Positions 48,302-60,489 of a stretch of DNA of 64,000 bases are shown here, piece by piece. The notes under the pieces are model-generated. The model made no database searches and was not told where the DNA came from. It saw only the letters and a program-made list of their open reading frames with translations. The position numbers and the translations under genes are program-made. Location of the stretch: contig CM075673.1 in the NCBI GenBank assembly GCA_037962975.1, forward strand, positions 121,539,001 through 121,603,000, in the 5' to 3' direction. Source of the stretch: Clitoria ternatea. Taxonomy: Eukaryota; Streptophyta; Magnoliopsida; Fabales; Fabaceae. Within the stretch, counting starts at the first letter, position 1. Each line of letters opens with the position of its first letter.

Positions 48302-48972
48302 TTATACTAATTCTGGACCTATCATCAAGTTTTCTCCTATCTCAAACCAATATAATGGAGTTCTATACTTTCTCCCATAAAGTGCTTCAAATGGTGCCAT
48401 GTTGATGCTTGAATGAAAACTATTGTTGTTAGTGAACTCAAGTAATGGAAAAATTTGATCCCAACTTCCTTTGTGTTCCAACACACAAGCTCGTAACAAA
48501 TCCTTAAGAGTTTGAATTGTCCTTTTGGATTGACCATCTGTTTGAGGGTGGAATGTTGAACTTAAACGAAGTTTAGTTTCCAAAGCATGGTGTAAACTTT
48601 CCCAAAAACACGATGTAAAGAATGGATCACGATCAAAAAAAATGTTTGAAGGAATTCCATGCAACCTTACAATTTCTTTAATGTAGAGCTGAGTCAACTT
48701 TTCCAAAGAGTATCGAATATTAATGGGAATAAAATGAGTAGATTTTGTCAATTTATCCACTACTACCCATATAAAATCATGTCCTCCAGAAGTTCTTAGT
48801 AGCACAGTCATAAAATCCATAGAAATACTATCCCATTTTCATTCTAGAACCTCCAATGATTGTAGTGTTCCATAAGGTTTTCGATGCTTCACTTTTGCTT
48901 TCTGACAAATCAAACATAAGGCCATAAATTCTACTACTTTCATTTTCTTTCCAGGCCACCAGAATAATTTCT
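48302..48972 (-). pseudogene. pol: Integrase core of I
   Basis: From 48960 down: zinc-domain end CLICQKAK, then a stop near 48840, and from 48820 MDFMTVL with the first catalytic Asp, VVVDKLTKSTHFIPINI, FFDRDPFFTSCFWESL with the second Asp, and FHPQTDGQSKRTIQTL. The residue equivalent to the catalytic Glu (TDGQSERT in A) is Lys here, so this copy should be inactive as well as broken. Stop at 48304 before the C-terminal part. Confidence 0.85.
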
Positions 48973-49506
48973 TCAAATCTTGATACCTAGATGATTACTC
49001 ATACTACTTTTATAAGCCTCTTCCAAAATTGCCCTCCTCAATTCTCCTTGATCTGGAATGCAAACTCGGTCTTTGTATCTTAATATCCCATTAGCTCCAA
49101 CTTTAAATTCCATTTCTTTTCCCTGCTTTAAGAGCTTCTTCTTTTCTTGTAGAAAAATATCTTTTTGTTGAGCCTCCAAAACTTCTAACAAAAAGTCATT
49201 TGTTACCCTTAACATTCCAAGCCTATAACTATTATGATTCACTTCCATGGCCAGATTCATATCCCTAAACTGTTCTATCATTTCCAACTCCTTGATCATC
49301 ATTGAAGACATATACAAAGATTTACGACTTAATGCATCTGCCACTATATTTGCCTTTCCAGGATGATACTGTAGTTCAAAATCATAATCTTTCAAAAATT
49401 CCATCCATCTTTTTTGCCTCATATTCAACTTGTTTTGACCAAACAAGTATTTTAAACTCTAATGATCACTGAAAACTTCAAATTTGGCTTCATAAAGATG
49501 ATGCCT
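48973..49506 (-). pseudogene. pol: RNase H end and integrase zinc domain of I
   Basis: Minus strand 49446 down: FGQNKLNMRQKRWMEFLKDY, YHPGKANIVADALSRKS, then the tether with EMIEQFRDMNLAME and the zinc-domain start ILEEAYKSSMSNHLGI. It supplies the comparison that shows the equivalent stop in A (15678) replaces Gln. A frameshift near 48990 and stops near 49507 and 49461 bound it. Confidence 0.87.
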
Positions 49507-50565
49507 TCAAATCTTTAATGCAAAAACGATAGCAGCCAATTCCAAATCATGAGTGGGATAATTAACTTCATGTTGCCTCAGTTGTCTTGATGCATAAGCC
49601 ATAACCTTTCTATCTTGCATCAACACACATCCTAACCCTTGTTTTGATGCATCATAAAATACCTCATATTCTTGGTACAAGTTAGGTAACACTAATATAG
49701 GTGCTGTCGTTAGATGATTTTTAAGTTCTTGAAAACTATTCTCACATTGCGTCGTCCAAACAAATAGATGACCTTTCCTTATGAGCTTAGTTAAGGGAAT
49801 TGCTAGTCTCGAGAATCCTTCAATGAACCTTCTATAATAACCAGCTAATCCCAAAAAACTCTTAATCTCTGTCATAATCGTTGGTCTTTTCCATTTTAAC
49901 ACAACTTCTACTTTAGAAGGATCTATAACGATTCCTCTTTGACTGATGACATGACCAAGAAATTTGACTTTTTCTAGCCAAAATTCACATTTAGACAATT
50001 TTACATACACTATCTTTAGGTGTTCAACATGTTCTTCTTGATTTTTTGAGTATATCAAAATATCATCAATGAAAATAACCATGAATTTATCCAAATATGG
50101 GTGAAAAATCCTATTCATGTAATACATGAATACAGCAAGAGCATTAGTTACACCAAAAGGCATTACCAAATACTTATAGTGTCCATAGCGAGTCCTAAAA
50201 GCAATTTTGGGTACATCTTCCTTCTTCACCCGTATTTAATGATATCCAGACTTTAGATCAATTTTAAAGAATACTCTAGCACCACGAAGTTGATCCATCA
50301 AATCATCTATTCTTGGCAAAAGATATCTATTCTTAATTGTCACCTTATTGAGTTAACGGTAATCTACACATAGCCTCATACTACCATCTTTCTTCTTCAC
50401 TAACAAAACTGGTGCACCCCAAAGAGATACACTTGGTCTTATAAATTGCTTTTCTAGCAACTCCTCCTGTTGTTTCTTTAACTCCAACAATTCCAATGGT
50501 GATATCCGATATGGTGCCCTTGAGATTAGTTCAACTCCAAGAATAAGGTCAATGGAAAACTCCAC
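49507..50565 (-). pseudogene. pol: Reverse transcriptase and RNase H start of I
   Basis: Minus strand 50565 down: MEFSIDLI, APYRISPLELLELKK, FIRPSVSLWGAPVLLVKKKD, RLCVDYR, then TAA near 50354 and another TAA near 50237 (YH-IR, where relatives have Gln). From 50229: PKIAFRTRYGHYKYLVMPFG, catalytic F-I-D-D at 50073-50062. About ten residues are missing after EHLKIV relative to A. Then FLGHVISQRG, FLGLAGYYRRFIEGFS, YDASKQGLGCVLMQDRKV. TGA at 49507 replaces Trp of KIW. Confidence 0.9.
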
Positions 50566-50568
50566 TTC

Positions 50569-51177
50569 TCATTCGGGTGGTAACCCAGGAATATCTTCTA
50601 GAAAAACTTCAGGGGATTCATTAACAACTGGCAATTCCTCTATTCGTGATTCTCGTTCCTCCTTCATTGAAAGTAACATCATGAATCCTTGAGCTCCTTC
50701 TTTCAATGAAGCAATCATTTGATTAGTAGATACAAATCTTGTATCCTCCGAATTTAAATATATTGATTCATTGAATATTATTGTCTTATTATAACAGTGT
50801 ATTAAGACATGATTGTTTGCCAACCAATCTAATCTAAGAATAACTTCTAGATTAGAAAGTGGTAAAAAAAATAGATTAGCTTTAAAATTCCTACTGTTTA
50901 TGACAATAGGACATTCCCAACAAGCTTTAGAAGTAACCGTGGAATGGTTTCCAGGAGTACAAATAGATAACTCTAAAGGCAACTAAATCACAAGCAAGTT
51001 TAACTTTTCCATAGAATTATTGGCTATAAAGGAATGAGATGTGACTGAGTCATACATGATAGTCAAATGAGTTATATTGATGATACATGTATCTTCCACC
51101 ATTGTATCTTGACAGGATGCTTTCTCACCACTGATAGCAAAAACGCTTCCTTGAGTCGTGGGCTTTTTCCATTGCAT
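50569..51177 (-). pseudogene. pol: Protease region of I
   Basis: Minus strand 51177 down: linker VFAISGEKA, CIINITHLTIMYDSVTSHSF. The aspartic protease site D-S-G is D-S-V here, so it should be inactive. TAG at 50985 ends the first frame, which continues unshifted as LPLELSICTPGNHSTV, FLPLSNLEVILRLDWL. TGA at 50571, probably from CGA, separates it from RT (PPE-EVEFS). Confidence 0.85.
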
Positions 51178-51183
51178 TGCTAG

Positions 51184-52324
51184 TGTAACATCCCTAAATT
51201 AATTTTTGGGTCATTTAAATTGGCCAAATAGTTAAATTGAATGAGTTAAATAATCCCCAAGTAATTAAATTTATTTTTAGAATTTACCAGTGTAAGTTTT
51301 AGGTAATCGTTAATTACCCAGTTGGTTTAAAAATTAACTAAACAGGTTGTATTACCTAAATGCCCTTGAATTTAACCTTGTAATGCTTGCCAATTTCCTT
51401 TTCCACTAATGCGTGCCACTATTCAAGGAAAAAAGGAAAAAATTAGCAATTCAATTTCACTTCTCTCTCTCAGTTCACGCATGCAGGAAATGGAAAAATA
51501 GTTTTTCTTCTCTTCTTCTCTCGCGGGCACTATTCTACTTCCTCCACCATCTTCCTATCAAATTTCTACCAATTGAAGCAAGTGATAAATTCTACCTCTC
51601 CCTCCTTCTTCCTCTCTCTATTTTGGCAGCCATGGGTGGGTTAATAGAGGTTCCCATTCTTGAAATTGCTAAGGTAAGGATGAACCATTTTTATTTTGAC
51701 TGGTTATCTTCAAACCCCAACTTCTAACTCCTTTATTTCCATGAAATTTAAGGTGTGTTTGAAGTTTATTCGGTGTTGTGTTTAGCTTGAAGCGTGCTTG
51801 GAAACTTGGGGTTTCGTCATTGTGGTAAGTTCCACGATACCCATTAGCTGGTTTTAAGCTCCATTATGTGAGGTTTGGCTATTAATGGAATTAATTATAA
51901 TTTAGGAATTAACTCGGAGGCGTTTTGGAGCTTGGGGCTGTTATCGGAGTCAAATTTTGAAGTTGTCGGCTTGAATTGGTAAGTTGTTAATTAATAAAAT
52001 AATTATTAATGGGTTATTTTGATTTCAGAATATGGATTACGGGTTGCTAAAAATAATTATTTAAATTTAGGAAGTTGTTTGAGTGAGAAAACTACAATCA
52101 GTGAGCATTCAGATCGCTTGTGAGCTTCTAGAATCGTTTATTCCAGGTAGGGGGAGCTGTTACATTTTAAATGTATAGTTTATGGACAGATTTGAGGTAT
52201 GTTATTATATTAAATGTTATGAAATTGTGATATATGATGAATTAATATGTGTAATTATGTGATAATTTTGAAATACCCCTAGTTAGTATAATATCTGAGA
52301 GATATTAATTGTTGAAAGGGTTTC
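51184..52324 (+). mobile_element. LTR fragment J
   Basis: TGTAACATCC start inside the protease linker of I. It has the usual plan: AT-rich lead, then a pyrimidine-rich block (51460-51620). Cut at 52325 by LTR K. No pol sequence. The rest would lie beyond the window, after K and G. The 104-codon frame at 51413-51727 has no similarity I recognise and is probably chance. Confidence 0.6.
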
Positions 52325-54237
52325 TGTAACATCCCAACATTTTAGAAAATAAATTATTAGCATAATATTGATTAATTATTTAATGCTCAAAATACATAGG
52401 ATAATTAATTATGCGACAATTATGACTTACCGGTAAATTAAAATTCACTAAAAATGGACAATTTAACAGATGGTGTAGGACCCACTAAGTCAATTGGAAT
52501 ATTTGACGGGTCTAGAATAATGAGGGATTTATTGTGGTTATAGTGATATATTCAAAATAATTTTTGGTGTTGAAGTGATATTTATTCATATGCGACGTAC
52601 CTAATTAAATGACAAAATTAAGAACCAAATGGAAATTAAGGAAAATTCCAAAATCCCCTTTTTCTTCTCCTCTTCACCATGGGCCATTTTCCCCTTTCTC
52701 TAAACTCTTTTCTCCCTTGGATAAAAGGGGTTTTATTAACCAATATGCAAAAGACAAAGTTTCATGGACCAATGGACAAAAGGGATCACTTTTAGCTTTT
52801 CTCTCTCCTTCCTTTCTTCCCTTTTTTGTTGACCATCTCCTTCTTTCCCACTCACTCCATTTTTTTCACTTCTTCTCCTTCTAAGCTACAAAAATCGTCC
52901 GCCCCTCTCTTCCTTCATCTCTTGCAAAAATCAACACCTAAACCAAGATTCATGAAGCTTTATTGGAGCATTGAGGCATTTCTACTTTCATCTTCTCCTT
53001 TAACTCTCCATTTTCGTTTTTGGCTTTAGCTTGGAAATAAGGTTGGTGATTTTGACCCTTTAAGGTTTCTAGTTGTTGTTTTAAGGTCCTTGGAGCATTA
53101 TAATGGATTATTAGGAGTTGTTTTGATGTAAAAATGCATATGGAACCCAATATTAGGATAGAAGACCATTGGGCTTGTTGTTGATATACATTAATGATTT
53201 GAATGTGGTGTTGATGGTTGTGGGTGTTTGAAATGGATTATGGTAAATAAAGAAAATTGAGGATTTGAGAAGGTTGTGAAAAACCCTAAGAATTTAGAAT
53301 TAGGGCTTATGGTGAAATTTATGAAATTTGGGAAATTAATTATCATGGGATGGTTTTGAATGTGGAAATACATTCTTGATTGGATAATGATAAATGTTGA
53401 TGTTGAGAATCAAGAGACCAACGAAGGTGTTGGTGCTCTAAGTATGGAAATTGATGATGATTATGTATTTTAGTGAGGATGGCATAAATGAAGTTGATAT
53501 AAGGATGTTGGATAAGAAGTTAGTATATATTGGCAAATTTCAATGTCATGTTATGCCCTTTTTAAATATAATTAATCTTGATTAATGGAAAGGAATTCCC
53601 GAAACCTAATAAGGTAAAAAGATAAAGTTTATAAACAATTATCATATGATGAGCATCATGTATATCTATATATTCACTTGTATTATAATAATTGAGGATA
53701 ATGCTTGAATAAAGGGTTGATGAGGTCCTACAACTTATTGATGTAGGATTTGATAATACTTGTGAAGCGAGATCATCGAAACCGGGAGAATACTTCTCAT
53801 AAGGTAGGAGAGGAGTGTATTTTCTAAATGTATAATACCTTGTGTAATGATAATGTATGTATTGGTGCCTATTTGCATGTTCTTCCTTGAATGGTTGAAG
53901 TACCTCATATATATGACATGAACTAGAGATTGAAATCTTGTGATGATTGATTGTGGAATAATATTTTGATAAGATTATGAATTGTAGAGTGTGATGATGA
54001 CATGCTACTTGCTTTCCATATATGGATTGACCATTATATGAAATCCTTGGCTAGAGTAACCCTTGAGTATTGTGAATGGTATGCCTTGAAGAATGATATA
54101 TATATGATTGTGTCTCATTAACTATGACGTTGAATGTGAATTATACCCCTAAATCGAGAGGGTAAGATATTCCTTGCAAGGTTAAGGCTAGCATGAGCAT
54201 TATTGCATTCATAGCATGCGTAGCATTTCGTTTGAAT

Positions 54238-54495
54238 GTGGTTGCGATCACATACCAAAAGTCTTGCGGGGCTAGAATATGAATGATTATGGTGGTTGCG
54301 ATCACTTGGTACCTTGAATGAAATTGGTCTTACGGGACTATGAAGGGAGTACCCCATGTGTGGCGGGAAACTAATGTGAATTGAAACAAACGTGGTTACG
54401 ATCACGAAGAATGCCTTGCGGGGTTATGAAAAGGGAGTACCCCATGCGTGGCAGGAAACCAATATAAGATAAATGATTATAGTGGTTGCGATCAC
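54238..54495. repeat. GTGGTTGCGATCAC repeats in LTR K
   Basis: Copies at 54238, 54292, 54392 (GTGGTTACGATCAC) and 54482, spacing 54, 100 and 90 bp. A second phrase, GGGAGTACCCCATG with GTGGCRGGAAAC, appears twice (about 54348 and 54435), so the underlying unit is about 90-100 bp and decayed. Confidence 0.85.
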
Positions 54496-54778
54496 TTGGT
54501 GAAATGAAGATCGGATCCATCGTATATGCATTCCTAAACACGACATATGTATTAGCCATAGGAACATGGCATTCGAGTGAAGTAAACTTAAGGAAGGGAT
54601 ACCCTATTGAGAATGTTGTGAGATATATGCGTGAAATCCACTTTTGGTCATTAATTATGCTTGTGTTGTTGATTTGTGTGACCCCTTATGAATTTCATGA
54701 ATGGTGACAATGGATGTGATGAAATCATGAATTGATGATATGGTCTTATTTGATATGTCCTTGATGATAGACTTTCTA

Positions 54779-54781
<3 letters not shown>

Positions 54782-54817
<36 letters not shown>
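54782..54817. repeat. (TA)n microsatellite
   Basis: About 17 TA units in LTR K. Confidence 0.9.
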
Positions 54818-54820
<3 letters not shown>

Positions 54821-55553
54821 CATGTGTGTTCAATGAGTTTTATAAATTGGTTGGTTTCATTGCTATTTTAACTACTTGATAGGAAAAGATGTTGATTTGC
54901 ATTAATATTTATATTATCATAATTGTTGGATGGTTATCATTGAGAAAGTATACTCACTCTCCAAGTTGTCTATCTTTTTAGATCTTGTGTTGTAGGGCAT
55001 GACCATGGAGTGAGGCACTTCATGAGTGGAAGAATTGTGTGAAGAAGGTTTTGGTAAAGATGCCTTGGCCGGCATGTTTTTGAATCGATAGTTTTTGTAC
55101 ATCCCTTTTTGGAAAAGTTGTATATGGCATTGTTTTATATAGTCATGCTATGGTCAACGCCTGATGTGTATGATGATGATTGAATATTGATAACTTGACA
55201 TCCTAGAATGGTAATTGATACACTAGGATCATTTGAATGAACTTATGATCATTTTGTATCACCAAGTAATGTATGATGATGCTTGACTTTGAATTTGTTA
55301 GCTATTTTGATGGCGTTGATGCTTTGTTGATGAAAATCCACGGATGGATGAATTATATAAGTATGAGATTGTGATCTTAATGTTCATGCATGATTTAGAA
55401 GTATGTTTGATGATTTAATGATGCTTGGAATTGGTATAATAAGTGTTTAGTGGATTGATGATATGTCCTATTATGCCTTGTGCCATAATAAAATTGATTC
55501 TTGATGGTTTTATGTGTGAGGAGATCTAGGCATTGCATGATTAAAGGTCCCAA

Positions 55554-58542
55554 TGTAACATCCCTAATGCTTTAGTAAAAAAAAAATTTAATTGGCGGAA
55601 AGTATTAGTAATTGTCCAAGTGGATTTATTGAAAAATTTTGGGAGTTATTATTAATAAAAATGCAATTATAATTAATTAAACGATGTGGAAATAAATAAA
55701 TTTATTTGATTGATTAATTACAAAAGATTAAATGAAGGTAATTAGAAAAAGGTAAATTTAGAAGTTACCGATGGGGTAAAAAAGGTAAAAGTTAATTAAA
55801 ACTTTCAAAGAAATTATAAAAGAAATGAGGAAATGACTATTTTGCCCTTGTACCTTCAATTTTAATTTCATTTCCTTCTTCTTCCTCACCTTCACGCGAG
55901 TTCATTTCTTCTTCTTCTCCTCACCATTGCCGTGACTTGCATGCCTTAAGGGGAGGTCGATTTTACGTCGAAACTTCGAGATAACTATGTTTTTAAGATT
56001 GTGACTTCGAGGTGAGTACAACGACCCCTTTAAATTAAGTTTTCTCATCTCTTTCGTTTTCTCCGTTAAACCGAAGGGTCGTGCATGGAGGGGTAAGCTT
56101 CCGTTTCCTACTCCTCTAGTGCGTAGGAGCTTGAAAATGGTCTTTAGAGTAATGAGGGTGGTTTAACGTTAGCGGGTTTTGCGTTTCGACCTCCGTAGGC
56201 AACGAAACGGTTGTCGGAGGATCGAACGGTGAAGCGGGTGTTAAATTCAGACGTAGGACGTTGGACACAGCGTTGAAAGAACGTTAACCACATCAAGAAC
56301 GAGTCGTCGGAGCTCGGAATCGAGGAAAGGGGGTGTTCGGGTCATAATTAATTATAATTGATATGAAAATAGATTATGGGAAGTTCAAGAATTTAGTAAG
56401 AGTTGTCATAAATAATATAAAGTAACTAAATATAGTAGTTATGAATATATGAGTATGTGGAGTGAGATTAAATGGTTGAATATGAAAGAAATATGTTGAT
56501 TGAATTAATTATATAATGAAATAAAGATTGGAATGATGAAAGTAAAAGATATGTGTAATATTTCCACTTTGAGTTATGTATGTATATTTGATTATGAATA
56601 AGAATGTGGAATTTTGGATTATTGATGATGTATGCAATAGCATTGTATGGATGGGTTTGACAAGTCAGTCGCCCTGTACTATGAACACATGCCAGTTTCT
56701 GGTAGTTGCATATGTTGTTTGTTGATGATATGTCATAATTATGAGATATAATATGTGATTATGTGGTATGGGATGGCCAACGGTATGTATAACCCTCATT
56801 TTCTGGCTCCCGTGGTCTTTGTGCCCAGTTGAGCTACCCAGTGGTCAAGTCAGACCCAGTGGTTGAGGTGGAGAGCCAAGTCGGGCTCGGTGAACCAAGT
56901 CGGGTTCACGGGATGTCAAGTCGGACTCCCAGCTGAAGGCCAGTCCTTTAGTATCCGGATACTAGGCGTCGAATTGATATGAGAGTCAATTGTGTTATTC
57001 GATGCATCGTTAGCATTGTGTGATGATATGAATATGTTTGGTTATAATTGTTGGTTGTGATTGGTAAATTGAGGATAAAGAATTGGCAATGAGTTTATGA
57101 CTAGTAGGTACGATTCGATGACAAGAGGTGAGACTAATTGCATAATGCAGAATTAGCAAATATGTATCTTGTTATTTAATTGCCGTTCTATATTAATTAT
57201 GATACCAAACACTCACCCTTGCTGTTGTTTTCTTCTAATTTAGTAACCAGTGACAGGGAAAGAGGTTGAAGCCCCGGGGGTGCGCCAAGTGGAGAATTGA
57301 TGCCAAGGAATGCAGAAAATTATAAATTGAATGATGTGTGTATGGTATCCTATGAATATAATATTTACATGTTTCTTGTGTGTGATGGACTGATTTATAA
57401 TATGATCAATGTAGTTATGAATGATTGGGATACATAGGGAGTTAGAATTGATATGTTGAACAATGAAGATACAAATTCATATGGATAAAATGGTATAGTG
57501 GTGATGATAATATGATTAATGTTGATTTTCATGAGTTGGCTACATATAGTGGCACAGAGCCAATAGTAGATAGGGATGATGAATTAACATGAACAGGTCT
57601 TGTGTATAATTATGGGTCATGGAGGATATACATTATGTGGATTGTCTAGTGTTTTGATAAGTGAAGTGCATGTTAATCGAAACCGAGTCTACTTGTATGT
57701 TTGAATGTATATAAATGGACAAACTAGGCCAGATGATGCATGTGAATGTTTAAATTTGCTGGTTGGTATGAAAATCTTAAGTTTCTATGCATGTACTGCA
57801 TAACTCGCTCAAGCTAGATGAATTCTCGCTCAAGCGAGAGGGCTTTGTGTCAGTGATATGGTCCCTGGCCAAGTCTTGCTCAAGCGTGTATGACTTCAGC
57901 TCAAGCGAGATAGGTAAGTATTCATAGAATATGGTTACCGGTGGATTTTCGCTCGAGCGGGTAGAGCCTCGCTCAAGCGAAGGGCAGAGGAACTGGTTCT
58001 GTGTCTTTTTCGCTTGGGCAAATATGACTCGCTCAAGCGAAGGAGGAAAGTTTAGGTACTGGAGTATTCTTGCCCAAGCGGGAACGAGGCCGCTTAAGCG
58101 AGTGGCAATGGCAGAGCTTCTGGACTAATTTTGCTTAAGCGAGCAAGCTCTCGCCTAAGCGAAATAAAGACCTGATGCGTATGGATGCCCTCACTCAAGC
58201 GTGATCATGGCTCGCCTGGGAATGGGATATGGACGTCGCTCAAGCGAATGGAGACTTCGCTCAAGCAAAAATTTATAATCTCGCTTAAGCGAGTTGGGGC
58301 CTCGCTCAAGCGAGAGGCCCCTGATTCCAGTTTTTCTCCTTTTGTTGCATTTAGTCAAATTGTTTTTTTTCTAAATTTCATTTACTTGATTTAATTGCCA
58401 CTGTTTGTCATTTTAAATAAGTTTAGTGGAAATAAATGTTATTTTAACTAAGTCTTAATTAATTATTAATAAGCGTGAAAAATTTATTGTAAAATTTAAT
58501 TAATTGAATAAAAATAAATGTAAATTGACCTAGGATGTTACA
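55554..58542 (+). mobile_element. 5' LTR of G (2,989 bp)
   Basis: TGTAACATCC to GGATGTTACA: the ends form a perfect 10-bp inverted repeat. A pyrimidine-rich block lies at 55855-55930, then 'aagtcgg' phrases (56820-56940) shared with LTR F, and the palindrome cluster at 57795-58325. Confidence 0.93.
57795..58325. repeat. CTCGCTYAAGCGAG palindrome cluster
   Basis: About 18 copies or near-copies of a 12-14-bp palindrome, core TCGCTYAAGCGA, mostly 20-40 bp apart. Variants include TCGCTCGAGCGG, TTGCCCAAGCGG and CCGCTTAAGCGA. Copies alternate in pairs with short unrelated spacers. Plus-strand frames read SLKR phrases because of them. The 3' LTR copy lies outside the window. Confidence 0.92.
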
Positions 58543-58544
58543 GT

Positions 58545-58556
58545 TGGTATCAGAGC
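58545..58556 (+). other. Primer binding site of G
   Basis: TGGTATCAGAGC, 2 bp after the LTR: initiator Met tRNA type. Confidence 0.95.
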
Positions 58557-60480
58557 GGTTCTTTCCAGAGCCGGGTGAATGGGCAGTGTTAGAGGATAGT
58601 TTGAGTCCCAAGTCGGACTATTTTTACATTGTATTGTAATTGTTTGTGTGTTAATTGAGTTGTAACAGGTTAACTTGACCTCATTCCCTTGGCACTCTGG
58701 TGGCGTTGTGTTTTATATGTGTATGAGGTAAATATCCTATTCCCTGGTAGATCGTTGGTTAGTACTAGTGATGTGTTTGGTTATCGTAGAATTGTTTTAT
58801 GGCTAAGAAAACTAGTTTTGGTGGGAGGAGATGACCTCTCCTCGAAATTTCCATAAATGATGAGTAGGACTGAATCTAGTCCACCCTATAAATATTAGGC
58901 GAGGTAGGACAGAGATGAAACACACGAATGACATATTGAATTGGAAATGATATTTAAAGTAAGCATATATATATATATGTGTGTGTATGTGTGCGTATTG
59001 AAACGGACATCTACAAATGGGTATAACTCATAAAGGTTAAATCTTGTAGTGAAATGAGAATAGTAAGTGTGTTGGTAGCTATGAGTTTGTTTGAATACTG
59101 AAGTTTGATAATGCATAGAATGGAATAAGTTGATGAATGCTCTAATACGATTATTCTTAGGAAGGGTGAATTCCCTATATCCTTCTACCTTGTATGAACG
59201 ATGATAGATGTTAGTTGCTCATTTTTGGTGTTGAATCTACTTGATGGACAATATGAAAACCCTCAGGATAAAGGAATGAGTTGTAAACTATCTTGTATTG
59301 AGTTTAAAGTTAGAGAACAATTGGTGGTATGTTAATAGCGTTGAGTAAGCAATAAGAGACGTAAATGTATTGGTGGTATGAGTAAATAAAAGGGCTTTAT
59401 GAATAAATCAAGAGATGATGGTTGGACGTAGTTTAAGAGATTATTAGGATGTGATTAAAGAATGTTGATTTTATGAAGCTGGAGGATAGAGGATTGAATG
59501 GATGAATGATAAGTAATGTGAATTAGCAACGTTGTGGTAAGGTTAACTTTTTAGGGGGGGTGAACCTCCTATACTGCTTTTATGAAGCGGATTTAATTAA
59601 GTGCTATCGGTATGTCATATTCATATTGTTAGACGATTGATTAATGGATATTAAGAGAAATTATGAGTAATTGATGAATGACGGTGTAAGAATGCCTGTA
59701 CAAGTTGAAGGTAATAGAAGAAGAGTGGCTAGTAATAATTTTCAGTGATATAATTGGCGAGGCGATATTTCACTCAGGAAAGGACTAGAAGGATGTATTA
59801 TATGAATAATGGTCAAGTGAAGTATATGTATACTGGACTGTTACGTACGTGATAAGAGAAGTAGTGAGTGGATGACACTAAAAGGAAGTGATTAAAAGGT
59901 AATTAAGCAGATAGATAATGAGAATGAAGAGAAGTTTTACCTAGTCGTTTGGACTTTGCATTGATATTAGTGTTACATGGGAATCATAGCGGCTGGCCAC
60001 CGTGGGTTCCTTTTAACACTAATTCAATATAGAGTTGCCAATAGATATATGGAAATGAATTATGACGTAAACAATTTGCATATCGATCGATGATGCGAAT
60101 AGTTGGATTGTATACCCGACTTTCACATGACTTAACTACAGAGTGTTGAACTCCTGAGACTGATCACCTCAGGTAGTTGCACTGGTAGTTGAGGTCGTGT
60201 GGAGTCAAGGAGGAAGACATGTTGTAGCCAATCTTGAGTGATTGGATTTAAAAAAAAAGAGAAGTGTATGGTTCGTATTTCTGAAATTGGTAAATGATTA
60301 GAAATGAGGAACAAATAGAGATGAGATTTGGTAACTGACGAATAATGAGTATAGAAAAGTAAATATTGTGACATGGTAGTTATTATGAATTATTGCTAGA
60401 TTTCTTTTAGAGAAAAGATGACCTTAAAAGGAAATTGGATAACTTGAGTTCCTCCTAAGGTACACTTAGTGGGAATTGAT
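58557..60480 (+). other. G internal DNA lacking gag, protease and RT
   Basis: No frame above about 80 codons and no Gag, zinc-knuckle, D-S-G or RT motif found. A possible Gag start ATGGCTAAGAAAAC lies at 58799, but the frame stops soon. Two similar phrases around GGGTGAAYYYCCTATA occur at about 59164 and 59559. Whether this is unrelated replacement or heavy decay is unclear. Confidence 0.6.
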
Positions 60481-60489
60481 GAAGTATCG

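Larger units (their letters stand above)
47750..51183 (-). mobile_element. Internal region of element I (chromovirus), truncated by J
   Basis: On the minus strand it holds protease, RT, RNase H, integrase and chromodomain, then a polypurine tract (47760-47750, complement GGGGGTAGAAT) and the 3' LTR ending at 47749. It closely resembles A in pol sequence and order. Gag and the 5' LTR are missing because LTR J begins at 51184 in the linker before protease. Confidence 0.88.
52325..55553 (+). mobile_element. LTR K, interrupted by G
   Basis: Starts TGTAACATCC at 52325 within J. AT-rich lead, pyrimidine-rich block (52660-52880), a motif cluster (54238-54495) and a (TA)n tract (54782-54817). About 3.2 kb is present before G begins at 55554, so most of an LTR of this class is here. 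Its end and any internal region are outside the window. Open frames here are short and not recognisable. Confidence 0.65.

Noticed and set aside
54118..54707. Several frames with repeated SDRNH phrases
   Set aside because: Translations of the GTGGTTGCGATCAC repeat in LTR K on both strands.
57795..58325. CRISPR-like or attC-like array of palindromes
   Set aside because: Spacing irregular, no cas or integrase of that kind; it lies inside a retrotransposon LTR with proven ends.
58799..58900. Gag start of G
   Set aside because: ATGGCTAAGAAAAC looks like a Gag start but the frame closes at once and no Gag domain follows.
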